Part shown: positions 36,972 to 46,272 of the stretch, piece by piece | Layout: the number at the start of each line of letters is the position of its first letter | Numbering within the stretch: the stretch's first letter is position 1 | Source: Candidatus Firestoneibacteriota bacterium | GTDB lineage: Bacteria > Oederibacteriota > D2-FULL-39-29 | Assembly: GCA_903891415.1 (NCBI GenBank) | Contig: CAITEH010000085.1 | Span: 1-64,000, forward strand | DNA length: 64,000 bases | Direction: 5' to 3' | The notes under the pieces: model-generated | Told to the model about the DNA's origin: nothing | The model's database searches: none | What the model saw: the letters and a program-made list of their open reading frames with translations, nothing else | Made by a program: the position numbers and the translations under genes

Positions 36972-37786
36972 AAAATAATACAGCATACGACTACAAAAAA
37001 AATAGAGGCAGTTTCACTCTGATCTCAGGGCCCTGCGTGATCGAATCCGAAGGGCTTTGCCTTGAAATTGCCCGGGAGATAAAAAAGATAGCCGGGGAAC
37101 TGGAGATACCGTTCGTCTTTAAAGCGTCCTACGACAAAGCGAACAGGACTGCGGTAGAAAATTACCGGGGGCCGGGGCTTAAGGCCGGCTTGAAAATACT
37201 TGAGAAAGTCAAAGAAAAAACGGGAGTACCTGTTTTAACGGATGTGCATAGCTGCGAAGAAGTTGAAGCAGCTTCAAAAGTGGTGGATATCATTCAAATA
37301 CCCGCCTACCTTTGCCAGCAAACCTCGCTTACCATTAAGGTGGCTGAGACGGGGAAAACTGTTAATATCAAAAAAGCCCAGTTTCTTTCCCCCTGGGATA
37401 TAAAAAAAGTGATCAATAAGGTGAAGTCAACGGGCAACGAGAAAATAATAATCACTGAAAGGGGTTCGGTTTTCGGATACAGCACGCTGATCACGGATAT
37501 GAGGGCTTTTACGATAATGAAAGCTTATGGTTATCCCGTGATCTTTGATGTGACGCATGCCGTGCGTATCCCGGGTTTTACCAGCGCTGACGCGAGAGGC
37601 GGGACCCCCGAGATGATATTGCCGATGGCCCTGGCGGGTGTAGGCGCGGGGAGCGACGGCTTGTTCATAGAAACTCATCCGAATTGTAAAGAAGCGCTCT
37701 GTGATGCTTCTTCCATGCTGCAGCTTGACCGCTTAAAAGAACTCCTTATTAAAGCAAAAAAAGTTTATGAGATAGTAAGGAATTAA
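36968..37786 (+). CDS. kdsA: 3-deoxy-8-phosphooctulonate synthase
   Basis: [25 protein letters not shown] overlap with pyrG. Confidence 0.98.
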   Translation: MKNNTAYDYKKNRGSFTLISGPCVIESEGLCLEIAREIKKIAGELEIPFVFKASYDKANRTAVENYRGPGLKAGLKILEKVKEKTGVPVLTDVHSCEEVEAASKVVDIIQIPAYLCQQTSLTIKVAETGKTVNIKKAQFLSPWDIKKVINKVKSTGNEKIIITERGSVFGYSTLITDMRAFTIMKAYGYPVIFDVTHAVRIPGFTSADARGGTPEMILPMALAGVGAGSDGLFIETHPNCKEALCDASSMLQLDRLKELLIKAKKVYEIVRN

Positions 37787-37792
37787 AAGAAA

Positions 37793-37822
37793 GGTGCTAG
37801 GTCCTGGGTTTTAGGTACAAGG
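37793..37822 (+). repeat. Heptad array, plus arm (further units 37858-37874)
   Basis: GGTGCTA GGTCCTG GGTTTTA GGTACAA GG. Confidence 0.8.
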
Positions 37823-37923
37823 AAAAAAAGAAAAAGATAAGAAAAGGAAAAAATAAAGGTTTTGGGTTCTGGGGAGAAAAAGGATAAAGGAAAGTACCGG
37901 GTAACGGAAAAAATCAAAAGGAT

Positions 37924-37986
37924 TTTTACCTAGCACCTAAAACCTAACACCTAACACCCAGCACCTTGCAGTTAACACCTATAACC
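37924..37986 (-). repeat. Heptad array, inverted arm, 9 units
   Basis: TTTTACC TAGCACC TAAAACC TAACACC TAACACC CAGCACC TTGCAGT TAACACC TATAACC. Confidence 0.95.
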
Positions 37987-38009
37987 TGTAGTTCTCTTGG
38001 AGAAGAAAA

Positions 38010-38978
38010 ATGCCATCAGATAAATATATAATAAAAAAAGCCGGGGAAGTTTTAAAAATAGAAGCCGAAGCTGTTAACGGCCTGAAAAAAAGTATGAATG
38101 CTGATTTTCTCCGGGCTGTCAGGTTGATCCTCAATTGCGCAGGACGGGTTATTGTAACAGGTATAGGCAAATCCGGAATAATGGCAAGAAAGATAGCTGC
38201 CACCCTGGCCTCTACCGGTACGCCTGCGATCTTTCTTCATTCAACGGAAGGCCTGCACGGGGATCTGGGGGCGGTTACAAAACGCGATGTGGTTATTGCT
38301 TTGTCCCAGAGCGGAGAATCCAGGGAAGTATTGGAGATCCTGCCGGCAATAAAAAAAATAGGCGCAAAACTGATCGTATTTACGGGGGATAAAAACTCGT
38401 CCCTGGCGGAAAAAAGCGATCTCTGTCTTGATGTTTCGGTAAAAAAAGAGGCCTGTCCTTTAAATCTGGCACCGACAGCGTCCTGCATGGCGCAACTGGC
38501 CATGGGTGACGCCCTGGCTATAGCGCTTCTTATTAAAAGAGGTTTCAAGGAAGAGGATTACGCGCTTTTACATCCCGGCGGCTCCCTGGGCAGAAAACTT
38601 AAGACGGTGGAAGATGTTATGAGGCGCGGCGCGGATATTCCCCGGGTCGGGGAAAAAATGAATATGGAAAAAGTTATTTTTGAAATGACCTCAAAGAAAA
38701 TGGGCTGCACCTGTGTGGTTAACGGCGCGGGAAAGCTTACGGGAATAATAACCGATCAGAATTTAAGGAATCACCTGCAAAGAGACCGCAATATTATGAA
38801 AAAGCGGGCCGCTGAGATCATGACCAGGCATCCCAAAACCATCGCCAAAGAAGCCCTGGTTGACGAAGCTATAACAATGACCGGGGAAAGATCCATAAGC
38901 ACGCTGCTTATCGTGGATAAAGCACAAAAACCGCTGGGCATAGTTCACCTGCATGATCTTCTGAAATTGGACAGATAA
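38010..38978 (+). CDS. kpsF: Arabinose-5-phosphate isomerase (KdsD/KpsF), SIS plus CBS domains
   Basis: VTGIGKSGIMARKIAATLASTGTPAIFLHSTEGLHGDLG; CBS pair. Confidence 0.96.
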   Translation: MPSDKYIIKKAGEVLKIEAEAVNGLKKSMNADFLRAVRLILNCAGRVIVTGIGKSGIMARKIAATLASTGTPAIFLHSTEGLHGDLGAVTKRDVVIALSQSGESREVLEILPAIKKIGAKLIVFTGDKNSSLAEKSDLCLDVSVKKEACPLNLAPTASCMAQLAMGDALAIALLIKRGFKEEDYALLHPGGSLGRKLKTVEDVMRRGADIPRVGEKMNMEKVIFEMTSKKMGCTCVVNGAGKLTGIITDQNLRNHLQRDRNIMKKRAAEIMTRHPKTIAKEALVDEAITMTGERSISTLLIVDKAQKPLGIVHLHDLLKLDR

Positions 38979-38980
38979 AA

Positions 38981-39526
38981 ATGAAAAGTTACCGGATCAT
39001 AATTGTTTTAGGCCTGCTTGCCGTACTCGGCTGCAGCAGGCAGGGCCGGCAGGCCTCGCTCGCGGAGAAGACCCGCGAAGTGGTCACCATGCGCGGATTT
39101 CACATGGTGCAGACCGACCTGGGTGTCAAAAAATATATTATTGACGCGGATGAAGCCAATATCAATCCCCGGGTAAAACTGATAAGTTTCAAAGTTGTAA
39201 AGACAAAATACTACGATAAAGAAAAAGAGATCGCGAACCTGAGATCCGACACGGGAGTTATTCACACGGACACGAATGACATAGAAGTGAAAGGCAATGT
39301 GCTGCTTAAGACCACGGACGGTTCCCGGCTGGAAACAGAAAGCCTGACCTGGAGCAACGCAAAGAACAAACTTAGAACTGAGGCCTTTGTGAAAGTTTTC
39401 AGAGGGGATAATGTAATGTCCGGCTACGGCATGGAATCAGATCTTCTGCTGGAAAATGTAACTATCAAAAAAGTCAGCACCAGAATATCGGATCTGGAGA
39501 CTTTCAAAGAAAAAGGAAAAAAATGA
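38981..39526 (+). CDS. lptC: LPS export ABC transporter periplasmic protein LptC (lipoprotein-like)
   Basis: N-terminal AVLGCSRQG lipobox; OstA-like repeats; gene order. Confidence 0.82.
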   Translation: MKSYRIIIVLGLLAVLGCSRQGRQASLAEKTREVVTMRGFHMVQTDLGVKKYIIDADEANINPRVKLISFKVVKTKYYDKEKEIANLRSDTGVIHTDTNDIEVKGNVLLKTTDGSRLETESLTWSNAKNKLRTEAFVKVFRGDNVMSGYGMESDLLLENVTIKKVSTRISDLETFKEKGKK

Positions 39527-40176
39527 AGCAGCTTCCGGGCCTCGTACTTGCGCTGCTGCTGGCAGGAAATATTACGGCGGCTGAGATGAAAGTTGATAAG
39601 GATACACCTCTGGAAATTACGGCAAAGAAAGTGGTGGGCAACAGCAAGACGCGGGAAGTCACCTATTCCGGAGAAGTGGTACTCAAACATGACGGAAATA
39701 TATTGAGATCGGAAAAACTGGTCCTGCTGCCGGGCAATAACAAAATAATCGCGGAAACTAACGTAAAATTTTTCAGCGGGAATAAGCAGGTGGAAATAAC
39801 CGGAGGTTATACCGAATACCTGAAAGACACGGGGCAGCTCACCATGAAAATAGCCCCCGTCCTTTTCTTGAAGGATAAAGAAGGAGTAGAGACCAATATT
39901 AAAGGCGATGTAGTGGATGTCTATAATGCAGGCGCTCGCGCGGTCGTAAGCGGGAAAGTTGAAATAAGGCGTGAGGATCTGACCATTTATTGCGGGAACG
40001 CCGATTATGACAGGCCGTCAGACAGGATAAAACTTGAAGGCCACCCGAAAGTACTGCAGGGGAAGAACACCTATGAAGGGGAACTCATTAATATAACCAT
40101 TAAAGACAGAAAATTGACCGCGGACAGGAATGTAAAAGCCCGGATCTACACGGAAGAGAAAAAAAATGTTAATTAA
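39523..40176 (+). CDS. lptA: LPS transport periplasmic protein LptA (OstA-like)
   Basis: Signal peptide; [37 protein letters not shown]; gene order. Confidence 0.88.
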   Translation: MKQLPGLVLALLLAGNITAAEMKVDKDTPLEITAKKVVGNSKTREVTYSGEVVLKHDGNILRSEKLVLLPGNNKIIAETNVKFFSGNKQVEITGGYTEYLKDTGQLTMKIAPVLFLKDKEGVETNIKGDVVDVYNAGARAVVSGKVEIRREDLTIYCGNADYDRPSDRIKLEGHPKVLQGKNTYEGELINITIKDRKLTADRNVKARIYTEEKKNVN

Positions 40177-40885
40177 AACCGAAGGACTTGCAAAAAAATA
40201 TAAGAACCACTTTGTGGTGGACGGCGTTAATATTGAAGTAAAAAAAGGGGAGATAGTAGGCCTGCTGGGCCCCAACGGCGCCGGGAAAAGCACCACTTTC
40301 TATATGATCGTAGGCCTGATCAAACCGGATGCCGGCAGGGTCTTTATAGGCAGTAATGACGTGACAAAATGCCCGACTTATGAGCGCGCGAAATTCGGGG
40401 TCGGCTATCTTCCCCAGGAACCGTCCATTTTCAGGAAGCTTTCGGTGGCAGATAATATAATGGCCATTCTGGAGTCGCTGGATATACCGCAGGAAGAAAA
40501 AGAGAAAACTTTAAATACGCTGCTTGCCGAGTTTAATATTGAAAGGTTAAGAAAAAACATGGCCTATACTCTTTCCGGCGGGGAAAGGAGAAGAGTGGAA
40601 ATAGCGCGGGCGCTGGTCACTAATCCTTCCTTTCTGCTGCTGGATGAACCGTTTGTCGGGATAGATCCTATTACGGTCACCGATATTCAGCAGGTTATCT
40701 CCCAATTAAGAAAAAAGGGCCTCGGCATACTGATAACCGATCATAATGTCAGAGAGACCCTTTCGATAACCGACAGGGCCTATATAATGTATGAAGGGAA
40801 GATCCTGCTTTCGGGGGACGCAAAAAAACTTTCCACGGATAAGAAGGCCAGGGAATTCTACCTGGGCGAGAAATTTACTCTTTAA
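40166..40885 (+). CDS. lptB: LPS export ABC transporter ATP-binding protein
   Basis: [46 protein letters not shown]. Confidence 0.97.
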   Translation: MLIKTEGLAKKYKNHFVVDGVNIEVKKGEIVGLLGPNGAGKSTTFYMIVGLIKPDAGRVFIGSNDVTKCPTYERAKFGVGYLPQEPSIFRKLSVADNIMAILESLDIPQEEKEKTLNTLLAEFNIERLRKNMAYTLSGGERRRVEIARALVTNPSFLLLDEPFVGIDPITVTDIQQVISQLRKKGLGILITDHNVRETLSITDRAYIMYEGKILLSGDAKKLSTDKKAREFYLGEKFTL

Positions 40886-40941
40886 GATGACAAAAATCAT
40901 AAAAGAAATATGAGAAAAGCTTATAATATAAAATGAAAAAT

Positions 40942-41448
40942 ATGAAGATCCTTAAATACGGCAGCCCGGTGCTGCGCAAGAAGGCCGCGAAAATAACCAG
41001 GATAGACCAGCGGATAAAAGAGCTGGCTGAAGCCATGATGAAAAGCATGCATGCCTCCAAAGGTATAGGTTTGGCCGCCAATCAGATAGGAATACTTGAG
41101 AGGCTGGTCACGGTCGATACCGGCAGGGGCGAAAAAAAAGGCGATGTGCTTTGCCTGGTCAATCCGGAAATAACGGAGCATGAAGGCAGCGCGCGTTTCG
41201 AAGAAGGGTGTCTTTCTTTCCCCGAGATCTTCGCCGACGTTGACCGTCCCGCGAAGGTCCGCGTAAAATACCAGGACCTTGAGGGCGCTGTTTGCGAGGT
41301 GGCCGCCGAGGGCGTGCTGGCCAGGGTGCTGCAGCACGAGATAGATCATTTGAACGGGGTTCTTTTTGTGGATAAAATAAGCAAAATTAAATATTTATTA
41401 TTGAGTAAAAGGCTGAAAGAGCTGGAAAGAGCCACCAGGGCAAAATGA
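40942..41448 (+). CDS. def: Peptide deformylase (alternative start 40933)
   Basis: GIGLAANQIG; EEGCLSFPE; LQHEIDHLNGVLF. Confidence 0.97.
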   Translation: MKILKYGSPVLRKKAAKITRIDQRIKELAEAMMKSMHASKGIGLAANQIGILERLVTVDTGRGEKKGDVLCLVNPEITEHEGSARFEEGCLSFPEIFADVDRPAKVRVKYQDLEGAVCEVAAEGVLARVLQHEIDHLNGVLFVDKISKIKYLLLSKRLKELERATRAK

Positions 41449-42389
41449 AGATACTTTTTTACGGTACGGCGGAAACCTCTGCCAGAGTTCTGAAAAAGCT
41501 CTTTGACACGGGCAAACACGAGCTCGAAGTTATCACGGCCTGCGATAAACCGCGCGGCCGGGGACAGAAGGTCAATTGCTGTGAAGTGAAAGGCCTGGCG
41601 GAACTGCTTGGGTTAAAGTATTATCAGCCGGAGAATATTAAAGAGCCCGGCTTTTACGAAAAACTTTCCGGCAAGGCCTATGATCTTGGCGTAGTGGCGG
41701 CGTACGGGCAGATAATAAGCGAAAAACTTTTAAAACTGCCGGCGGCGGGGACCATAAATCTCCATTTTTCCCTGCTCCCCGGGTACCGCGGGGCCGCCCC
41801 TTATAACTGGGCTTTGATAAACGGGGAAAAAAGTACCGGCGTAACTGTCATGTTCGTGGAAAAAAAGCTGGATTCCGGGGACATTGTTCTCCAAAAAGAA
41901 GTACCTATTGCCCCGGAGGATAATTCCGGTACCTTGCTTGAGAAACTTACGGAAGCGGGCAGCGGGCTGCTTTTAGAAGCTGTGGAACTGATCGGGCAAA
42001 AAAAAGCTGTGAGGATAAAACAGAACGAAACACAAGCGACTTACTTCGGTAAACTGCCGGATTCCATCTTTGAAATAGACTGGCAGAAAAGCGCTTTGGA
42101 AATAAATTATCTTGTTCGAGGCCTGGCGCCGGAGCCCGGAGCTTTTTCAACCTTAAACGGGAAGCTGGTTAAGATACTAAAAACTTCTATACTCTCGCAT
42201 GGGGATTTTTCGGGGAAACCCGGGGAAATAAAAGAAATAGTGAAGGGGCGCGGCTTGCCGGTAGGCACGGGTAAAGGCGGCCTGCTCATAGAAAGGATAA
42301 AGCCGGAAGGTAAAAAGGAAATGTCTGTTATTGATTATATTAGAGGGAACCCTATATTGCCGGGAACAGTATTTGAAAGATCTAAGTGA
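41445..42389 (+). CDS. fmt: Methionyl-tRNA formyltransferase
   Basis: NLHFSLLPGYRGAAPYNWALINGEKSTGVT. Confidence 0.97.
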   Translation: MKILFYGTAETSARVLKKLFDTGKHELEVITACDKPRGRGQKVNCCEVKGLAELLGLKYYQPENIKEPGFYEKLSGKAYDLGVVAAYGQIISEKLLKLPAAGTINLHFSLLPGYRGAAPYNWALINGEKSTGVTVMFVEKKLDSGDIVLQKEVPIAPEDNSGTLLEKLTEAGSGLLLEAVELIGQKKAVRIKQNETQATYFGKLPDSIFEIDWQKSALEINYLVRGLAPEPGAFSTLNGKLVKILKTSILSHGDFSGKPGEIKEIVKGRGLPVGTGKGGLLIERIKPEGKKEMSVIDYIRGNPILPGTVFERSK

Positions 42390-42435
42390 TAGGTACTAAG
42401 TGATAGGTGCTGGGTGCTAGGTCCTGGGGACTGGG
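42385..42435 (+). repeat. Heptad array, plus arm (first htpX leader copy)
   Basis: AGTGATA GGTACTA AGTGATA GGTGCTG GGTGCTA GGTCCTG GGGACTG GG. Confidence 0.93.
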
Positions 42436-42464
42436 AAAAAAAAGTTCCAAAACCTAACACCTAG

Positions 42465-42512
42465 TCCTCCAAAACTGAGTTTTGGAGAGATCTCGCCTTT
42501 AGGCGGAAACCG
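42465..42512 (-). repeat. Palindromic element, copy 2, inserted in the inverted heptad arm
   Basis: Reverse complement TCCGCCTAAAGGCGAGATCTCTCCAAAACTCAGTTTTGGAGGA matches 14863-14907. Confidence 0.9.
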
Positions 42513-42551
42513 AGAACCTGTTTTTAAAGGAGAACGTTGGGGAAATAGGTA

Positions 42552-42625
42552 AGTGATAGGTACTAGGTCCTGGGGGCTGGGGACTGGGAAAAGAAAAATG
42601 TTCCAAAACCTAGCACCTAGAACCC
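42552..42625. repeat. Inverted heptad hairpin (second htpX leader copy)
   Basis: AGTGATA GGTACTA GGTCCTG GGGGCTG GGGACTG GG ... AAAACC TAGCACC TAGAACC C. Confidence 0.9.
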
Positions 42626-42646
42626 TTCTTAAAAAGGAGAACTTAA

Positions 42647-43510
42647 ATGAACGCATTGAAAACAACTGTTTTGCTTGCAGCTTTGATGGGTATTTTTATA
42701 TTTTTCGGGGGGATTTTCGGGGGAAAAAGCGGAGTAATAATAGCTTTCATTATCGGAATGCTGATGAATCTTGTTATGTACTGGTTTTCCGACAGGATGA
42801 TCTTATCCATGTATGGCGCCAAACCGCTTGCGGACGGAGAAGCACCCGAACTGGCCGGTATGGTGCGGAACCTTGCTGCAAGGATGGACCTGCCGATGCC
42901 CAAGGTCTATATCATAAACATGGAAGCTCCAAATGCTTTTGCCACGGGAAGAGATCCGGAACATGCCGCGGTTGCCGTGAGCCCTTCCATAATGCAGCTG
43001 CTTTCCAAACATGAATTGGAAGCTGTGCTGGCACATGAACTTTCCCACATTAAACACAGAGATACTTTGATAGCGACGCTGGCGGCCGGAATTGCTTCCG
43101 CTATCTCCATGCTGGCAAATCTGGCTTATTTTTCGTCTTTCTTTGGAATGGGAAGCAGTAGTGATGAGGACAGGGGCAATCCGCTGGTAATGCTTCTTTT
43201 GGCGATACTGACGCCGATAGTCGCCATGTTTATCCAGCTGGCTATAAGCAGAGCGAGAGAGTTTGAAGCGGACAGCGGTTCGGCCATCGTTACGAACAGG
43301 CCGCAGAGCCTGGTCTCAGCGCTTGAAAAGATCCATGGTTATGCGAAAGAAGCGCCGCTCACGGGCGGTTCCCCCTCAACAGCCAGCCTGTTTATCGCTA
43401 ATCCCTATAAAGAAAGTTTTATGGTAAATTTATTAAGCACGCATCCGACTTTAAGCAGAAGAATAAAAAATCTCCAGAAAACCGCGGAGACGCTGGGAAT
43501 ACCGTTTTAA
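42647..43510 (+). CDS. htpX: M48-family protease HtpX-like
   Basis: VLAHELSHIKHRDTLIATLAA; transmembrane segments; REFEADSGSA. Confidence 0.96.
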   Translation: MNALKTTVLLAALMGIFIFFGGIFGGKSGVIIAFIIGMLMNLVMYWFSDRMILSMYGAKPLADGEAPELAGMVRNLAARMDLPMPKVYIINMEAPNAFATGRDPEHAAVAVSPSIMQLLSKHELEAVLAHELSHIKHRDTLIATLAAGIASAISMLANLAYFSSFFGMGSSSDEDRGNPLVMLLLAILTPIVAMFIQLAISRAREFEADSGSAIVTNRPQSLVSALEKIHGYAKEAPLTGGSPSTASLFIANPYKESFMVNLLSTHPTLSRRIKNLQKTAETLGIPF

Positions 43511-43532
43511 AAATAATACTAAGCGTAAGGAT

Positions 43533-43577
43533 GTTTGTAAGGTTTTTAAAGTCTATAAGGTTCGTAAGGTCTAAAAT
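43533..43577 (+). repeat. Nonamer array, 5 units (plus arm)
   Basis: GTTTGTAAG GTTTTTAAA GTCTATAAG GTTCGTAAG GTCTAAAAT. Confidence 0.93.
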
Positions 43578-43662
43578 CGTTGAAGCTATATTGCCTGAAA
43601 TACTTTGGTCGGGGAAAAGCCGGTAAATACAAAGTACGAAATTGATATTATATTGTTTAAAG

Positions 43663-43698
43663 ACTTTATAAACTTTAGGAACTTTACGAACCTTATGA
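43663..43698 (-). repeat. Nonamer array, 4 units (inverted arm)
   Basis: ACTTTATAA ACTTTAGGA ACTTTACGA ACCTTATGA. Confidence 0.93.
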
Positions 43699-43716
43699 AC
43701 TATTTTAGGAGGCAAT

Positions 43717-44169
43717 ATGGAAAGTTACAGCAATAAAGTCATGGAACATTTTAAGAATCCGAGAAATGTCGGAGAAATGGAAAAACCGGACGGTATAGGC
43801 CATGTGGGAAACCCGGTCTGCGGGGATATAATGGAACTCTATATCAGGGTCAAGGATAACATTATAACCGATGCCAAATTCAAGACCTTCGGCTGCGGGG
43901 CCGCGATCGCGACAAGCAGTATGGTCACGGAACTGGTTAAGGGAAAGAATCTCGAAGAAGCCCTTAAGCTCACGAACCAGGCGGTAGTGGACGCACTGGA
44001 CGGCCTGCCCAAAGTCAAACTTCACTGTTCGGTTCTCGCCGAACAGGCGCTAAAAAGGGCTATTGATGATTATTTAAAAAAGACAACCGGCAAAGGCCTG
44101 GGTTTACCGGAAACGGACCCGGACCATCATGAGGCTTGTGAACATGAGTTGCCGGAAGAATTGAAATAG
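43717..44169 (+). CDS. iscU: Fe-S cluster scaffold IscU/NifU-like
   Basis: MEHFKNPRNVG, GNPVCGDIMELYIRV, TFGCGAAIATSS, KLHCSVLAEQALK. Confidence 0.95.
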   Translation: MESYSNKVMEHFKNPRNVGEMEKPDGIGHVGNPVCGDIMELYIRVKDNIITDAKFKTFGCGAAIATSSMVTELVKGKNLEEALKLTNQAVVDALDGLPKVKLHCSVLAEQALKRAIDDYLKKTTGKGLGLPETDPDHHEACEHELPEELK

Positions 44170-44180
44170 AACCTTTTTAT

Positions 44181-45275
44181 ATGCATTCTTCGCGAAAAAG
44201 GGTCGTAGTGGCAATGAGCGGGGGAGTTGACAGTTCGGTCGCCGCAGCTCTCTTAAAGGAAAAAGGTTTTGACGTTATAGGCATTACGCTTAAGCTTGTT
44301 CCCGACCCCAAGACCAAAGAAGAACCGCGCTACGGTGACTGCTGTTCCGCGGAAGCCGTGCTGGACGCAAAAAAAGTAGCTTTTAAACTCGGTATTCCCC
44401 ATTATACGGTCAATCTGACAAAAGAGTTTGAAAAGTTCGTTATCAAGGATTTTGTTAAGGAATATTCCGCCGGCAGGACCCCTAATCCCTGTATTAAATG
44501 TAATTTTTATATTAAATTTGGATTTCTTTTGAAAAAAGCAGCCGCTTTGAAGGCGGAGTATCTCGCGACCGGCCATTACGCCCGGGTTACCCGCGATAAA
44601 ACAAAGAAAAGATTTATTTTGAAAAAGGGAAGGGACGCGGGAAAAGACCAGTCCTATGCCCTTTATTCATTGACCCAGGAACAGTTAAAGAGGACGCTTT
44701 TCCCCGTCGGGGCCTTAAAAAAAGACCGGGTCCGGAAGCTCGCGGCAAAATACGGCCTTGGTGTGGCGGGAAAAAAAGAGAGCATGGAGATCTGTTTTGT
44801 GCCGGATAATGATTACGCCGGATTTCTAAAGAAAAATTACGGGCTCGAAGCAGCCCGGGGCAATATCGAAGATGCTCAAGGCCGGCTCCTGGGCCGGCAT
44901 AACGGAATAATCAATTATACCATAGGCCAGAGAAGGGGCCTCGGTATCGCGGCAAAAGAGCCGCTTTACGTTACGGCTATAGATAAAAAAAACAATAAAA
45001 TAATAGCCGGCGGCAAAGAAGCCGCGGCAGGCCGCAGGCTCTACGCGAAGAAATTTAATTTTATAGGGCTTAAAAAGCTAAGCGGCAGGCTAAAAGTTTC
45101 GGCCAGGATAAGATACCGGAGCGTTCCCGCGGCGGCTGCCGCCAGGCCGTATAAAAAGGGCGTGCTGGTGGAGTTTAAAGAACCGCAGTGGGCTATTACT
45201 CCGGGCCAGGCCGTGGTCCTCTACCGCGGCGCGGAAGTTCTCGGCGGCGGGCTTATAGAGAAGAAACTTGACTGA
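44181..45275 (+). CDS. mnmA: tRNA-specific 2-thiouridylase
   Basis: VAMSGGVDSSVAAALL; RTPNPCIKCN; ESMEICFVPDNDY. Confidence 0.98.
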   Translation: MHSSRKRVVVAMSGGVDSSVAAALLKEKGFDVIGITLKLVPDPKTKEEPRYGDCCSAEAVLDAKKVAFKLGIPHYTVNLTKEFEKFVIKDFVKEYSAGRTPNPCIKCNFYIKFGFLLKKAAALKAEYLATGHYARVTRDKTKKRFILKKGRDAGKDQSYALYSLTQEQLKRTLFPVGALKKDRVRKLAAKYGLGVAGKKESMEICFVPDNDYAGFLKKNYGLEAARGNIEDAQGRLLGRHNGIINYTIGQRRGLGIAAKEPLYVTAIDKKNNKIIAGGKEAAAGRRLYAKKFNFIGLKKLSGRLKVSARIRYRSVPAAAAARPYKKGVLVEFKEPQWAITPGQAVVLYRGAEVLGGGLIEKKLD

Positions 45276-45293
45276 AATACGGGAGGCGGAAGC

Positions 45294-46205
45294 ATGCCTG
45301 ATAATAGAAAATTGCAGGAAGAAATAGCGAAGCTTAAGAAAGAAAGGGATGCCGTTATCCTCGTGCATAATTACCAGCTGCCGGAAGTGCAGGATATCGC
45401 CGATTTTTTGGGTGATTCGCTGGGCTTAAGCCGTGAAGCCGCGAAGACCAAAGCGAAAGTCATTGTTTTTTGCGGGGTGCATTTTATGGCTGAAACGGCA
45501 AATATCCTTGCACCCGAAAAAACCGTGCTCCTGCCCGACCCTGCTTCCGGCTGTCCGATGGCTGACATGATCAGCGCGAAAGAATTGAGAGCTTTGAAAG
45601 CAAAACATCCAGGGCATATTGTGGTTGCCTATGTTAATTCGTCCGCCGAAGTTAAAGCGGAGACCGACTACTGCTGTACTTCCGGCAATGCCCTGCAAGT
45701 GGTGGAAAAGCTTAAAAATGAAAAAATAATATTTGTTCCGGATAAATATCTGGGTTCCTGGATAGCGGGCCGGCTGAATAAAGAAATGGTGCTCTGGCAC
45801 GGTTATTGCCCTACCCACGCGAAAATATTGCCGGCGCATATAGAAAAAGCAAAAAAAGAACACCCGGGCGCCGTAGTTATGGCCCATCCTGAATGCAGGA
45901 ATGACGTCTGGCCTCTCGCAGACGAAGTCTGTTCCACCGAGGGCTTTTTAAGGTACGTGAAAACAAGCCGGGTAAAAGAATTCATCGTGGCAACGGAACC
46001 CGGCATGCTTTACCGTTTAGCCAAAGAGAATCCCGGCAAAAAATTCTATCCTGCCAGTGCGGAAGCGTCCTGTCCCAATATGAAGAAAAACACGCTGGAG
46101 AAGGTCCTCTGGTCCCTTCAGGACATGGCGAATATAGTCAGAGTTCCTGAAGAGATCCGCCTTAAGGCCAAAAAAGCAATAGAAAGAATGGTAATGTTAG
46201 TGTAA
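45294..46205 (+). CDS. nadA: Quinolinate synthase
   Basis: LVHNYQLPEVQDIADFLGDSLGLS; GVHFMAETA; HPECRNDVW. Confidence 0.98.
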   Translation: MPDNRKLQEEIAKLKKERDAVILVHNYQLPEVQDIADFLGDSLGLSREAAKTKAKVIVFCGVHFMAETANILAPEKTVLLPDPASGCPMADMISAKELRALKAKHPGHIVVAYVNSSAEVKAETDYCCTSGNALQVVEKLKNEKIIFVPDKYLGSWIAGRLNKEMVLWHGYCPTHAKILPAHIEKAKKEHPGAVVMAHPECRNDVWPLADEVCSTEGFLRYVKTSRVKEFIVATEPGMLYRLAKENPGKKFYPASAEASCPNMKKNTLEKVLWSLQDMANIVRVPEEIRLKAKKAIERMVMLV

Positions 46206-46233
46206 GGCAAATACAGCCGGAACAGTTCTCTGA

Positions 46234-46263
46234 TTGAAATACCTGCCTGATTAATAGTATAAT
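46234..46263 (+). promoter_or_regulatory. cysE promoter TTGAAA-N18-TATAAT, 9 nt from ATG
   Basis: TTGAAA 46234-46239, TATAAT 46258-46263, ATG 46273. Confidence 0.65.
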
Positions 46264-46272
46264 ACCTGAGTT

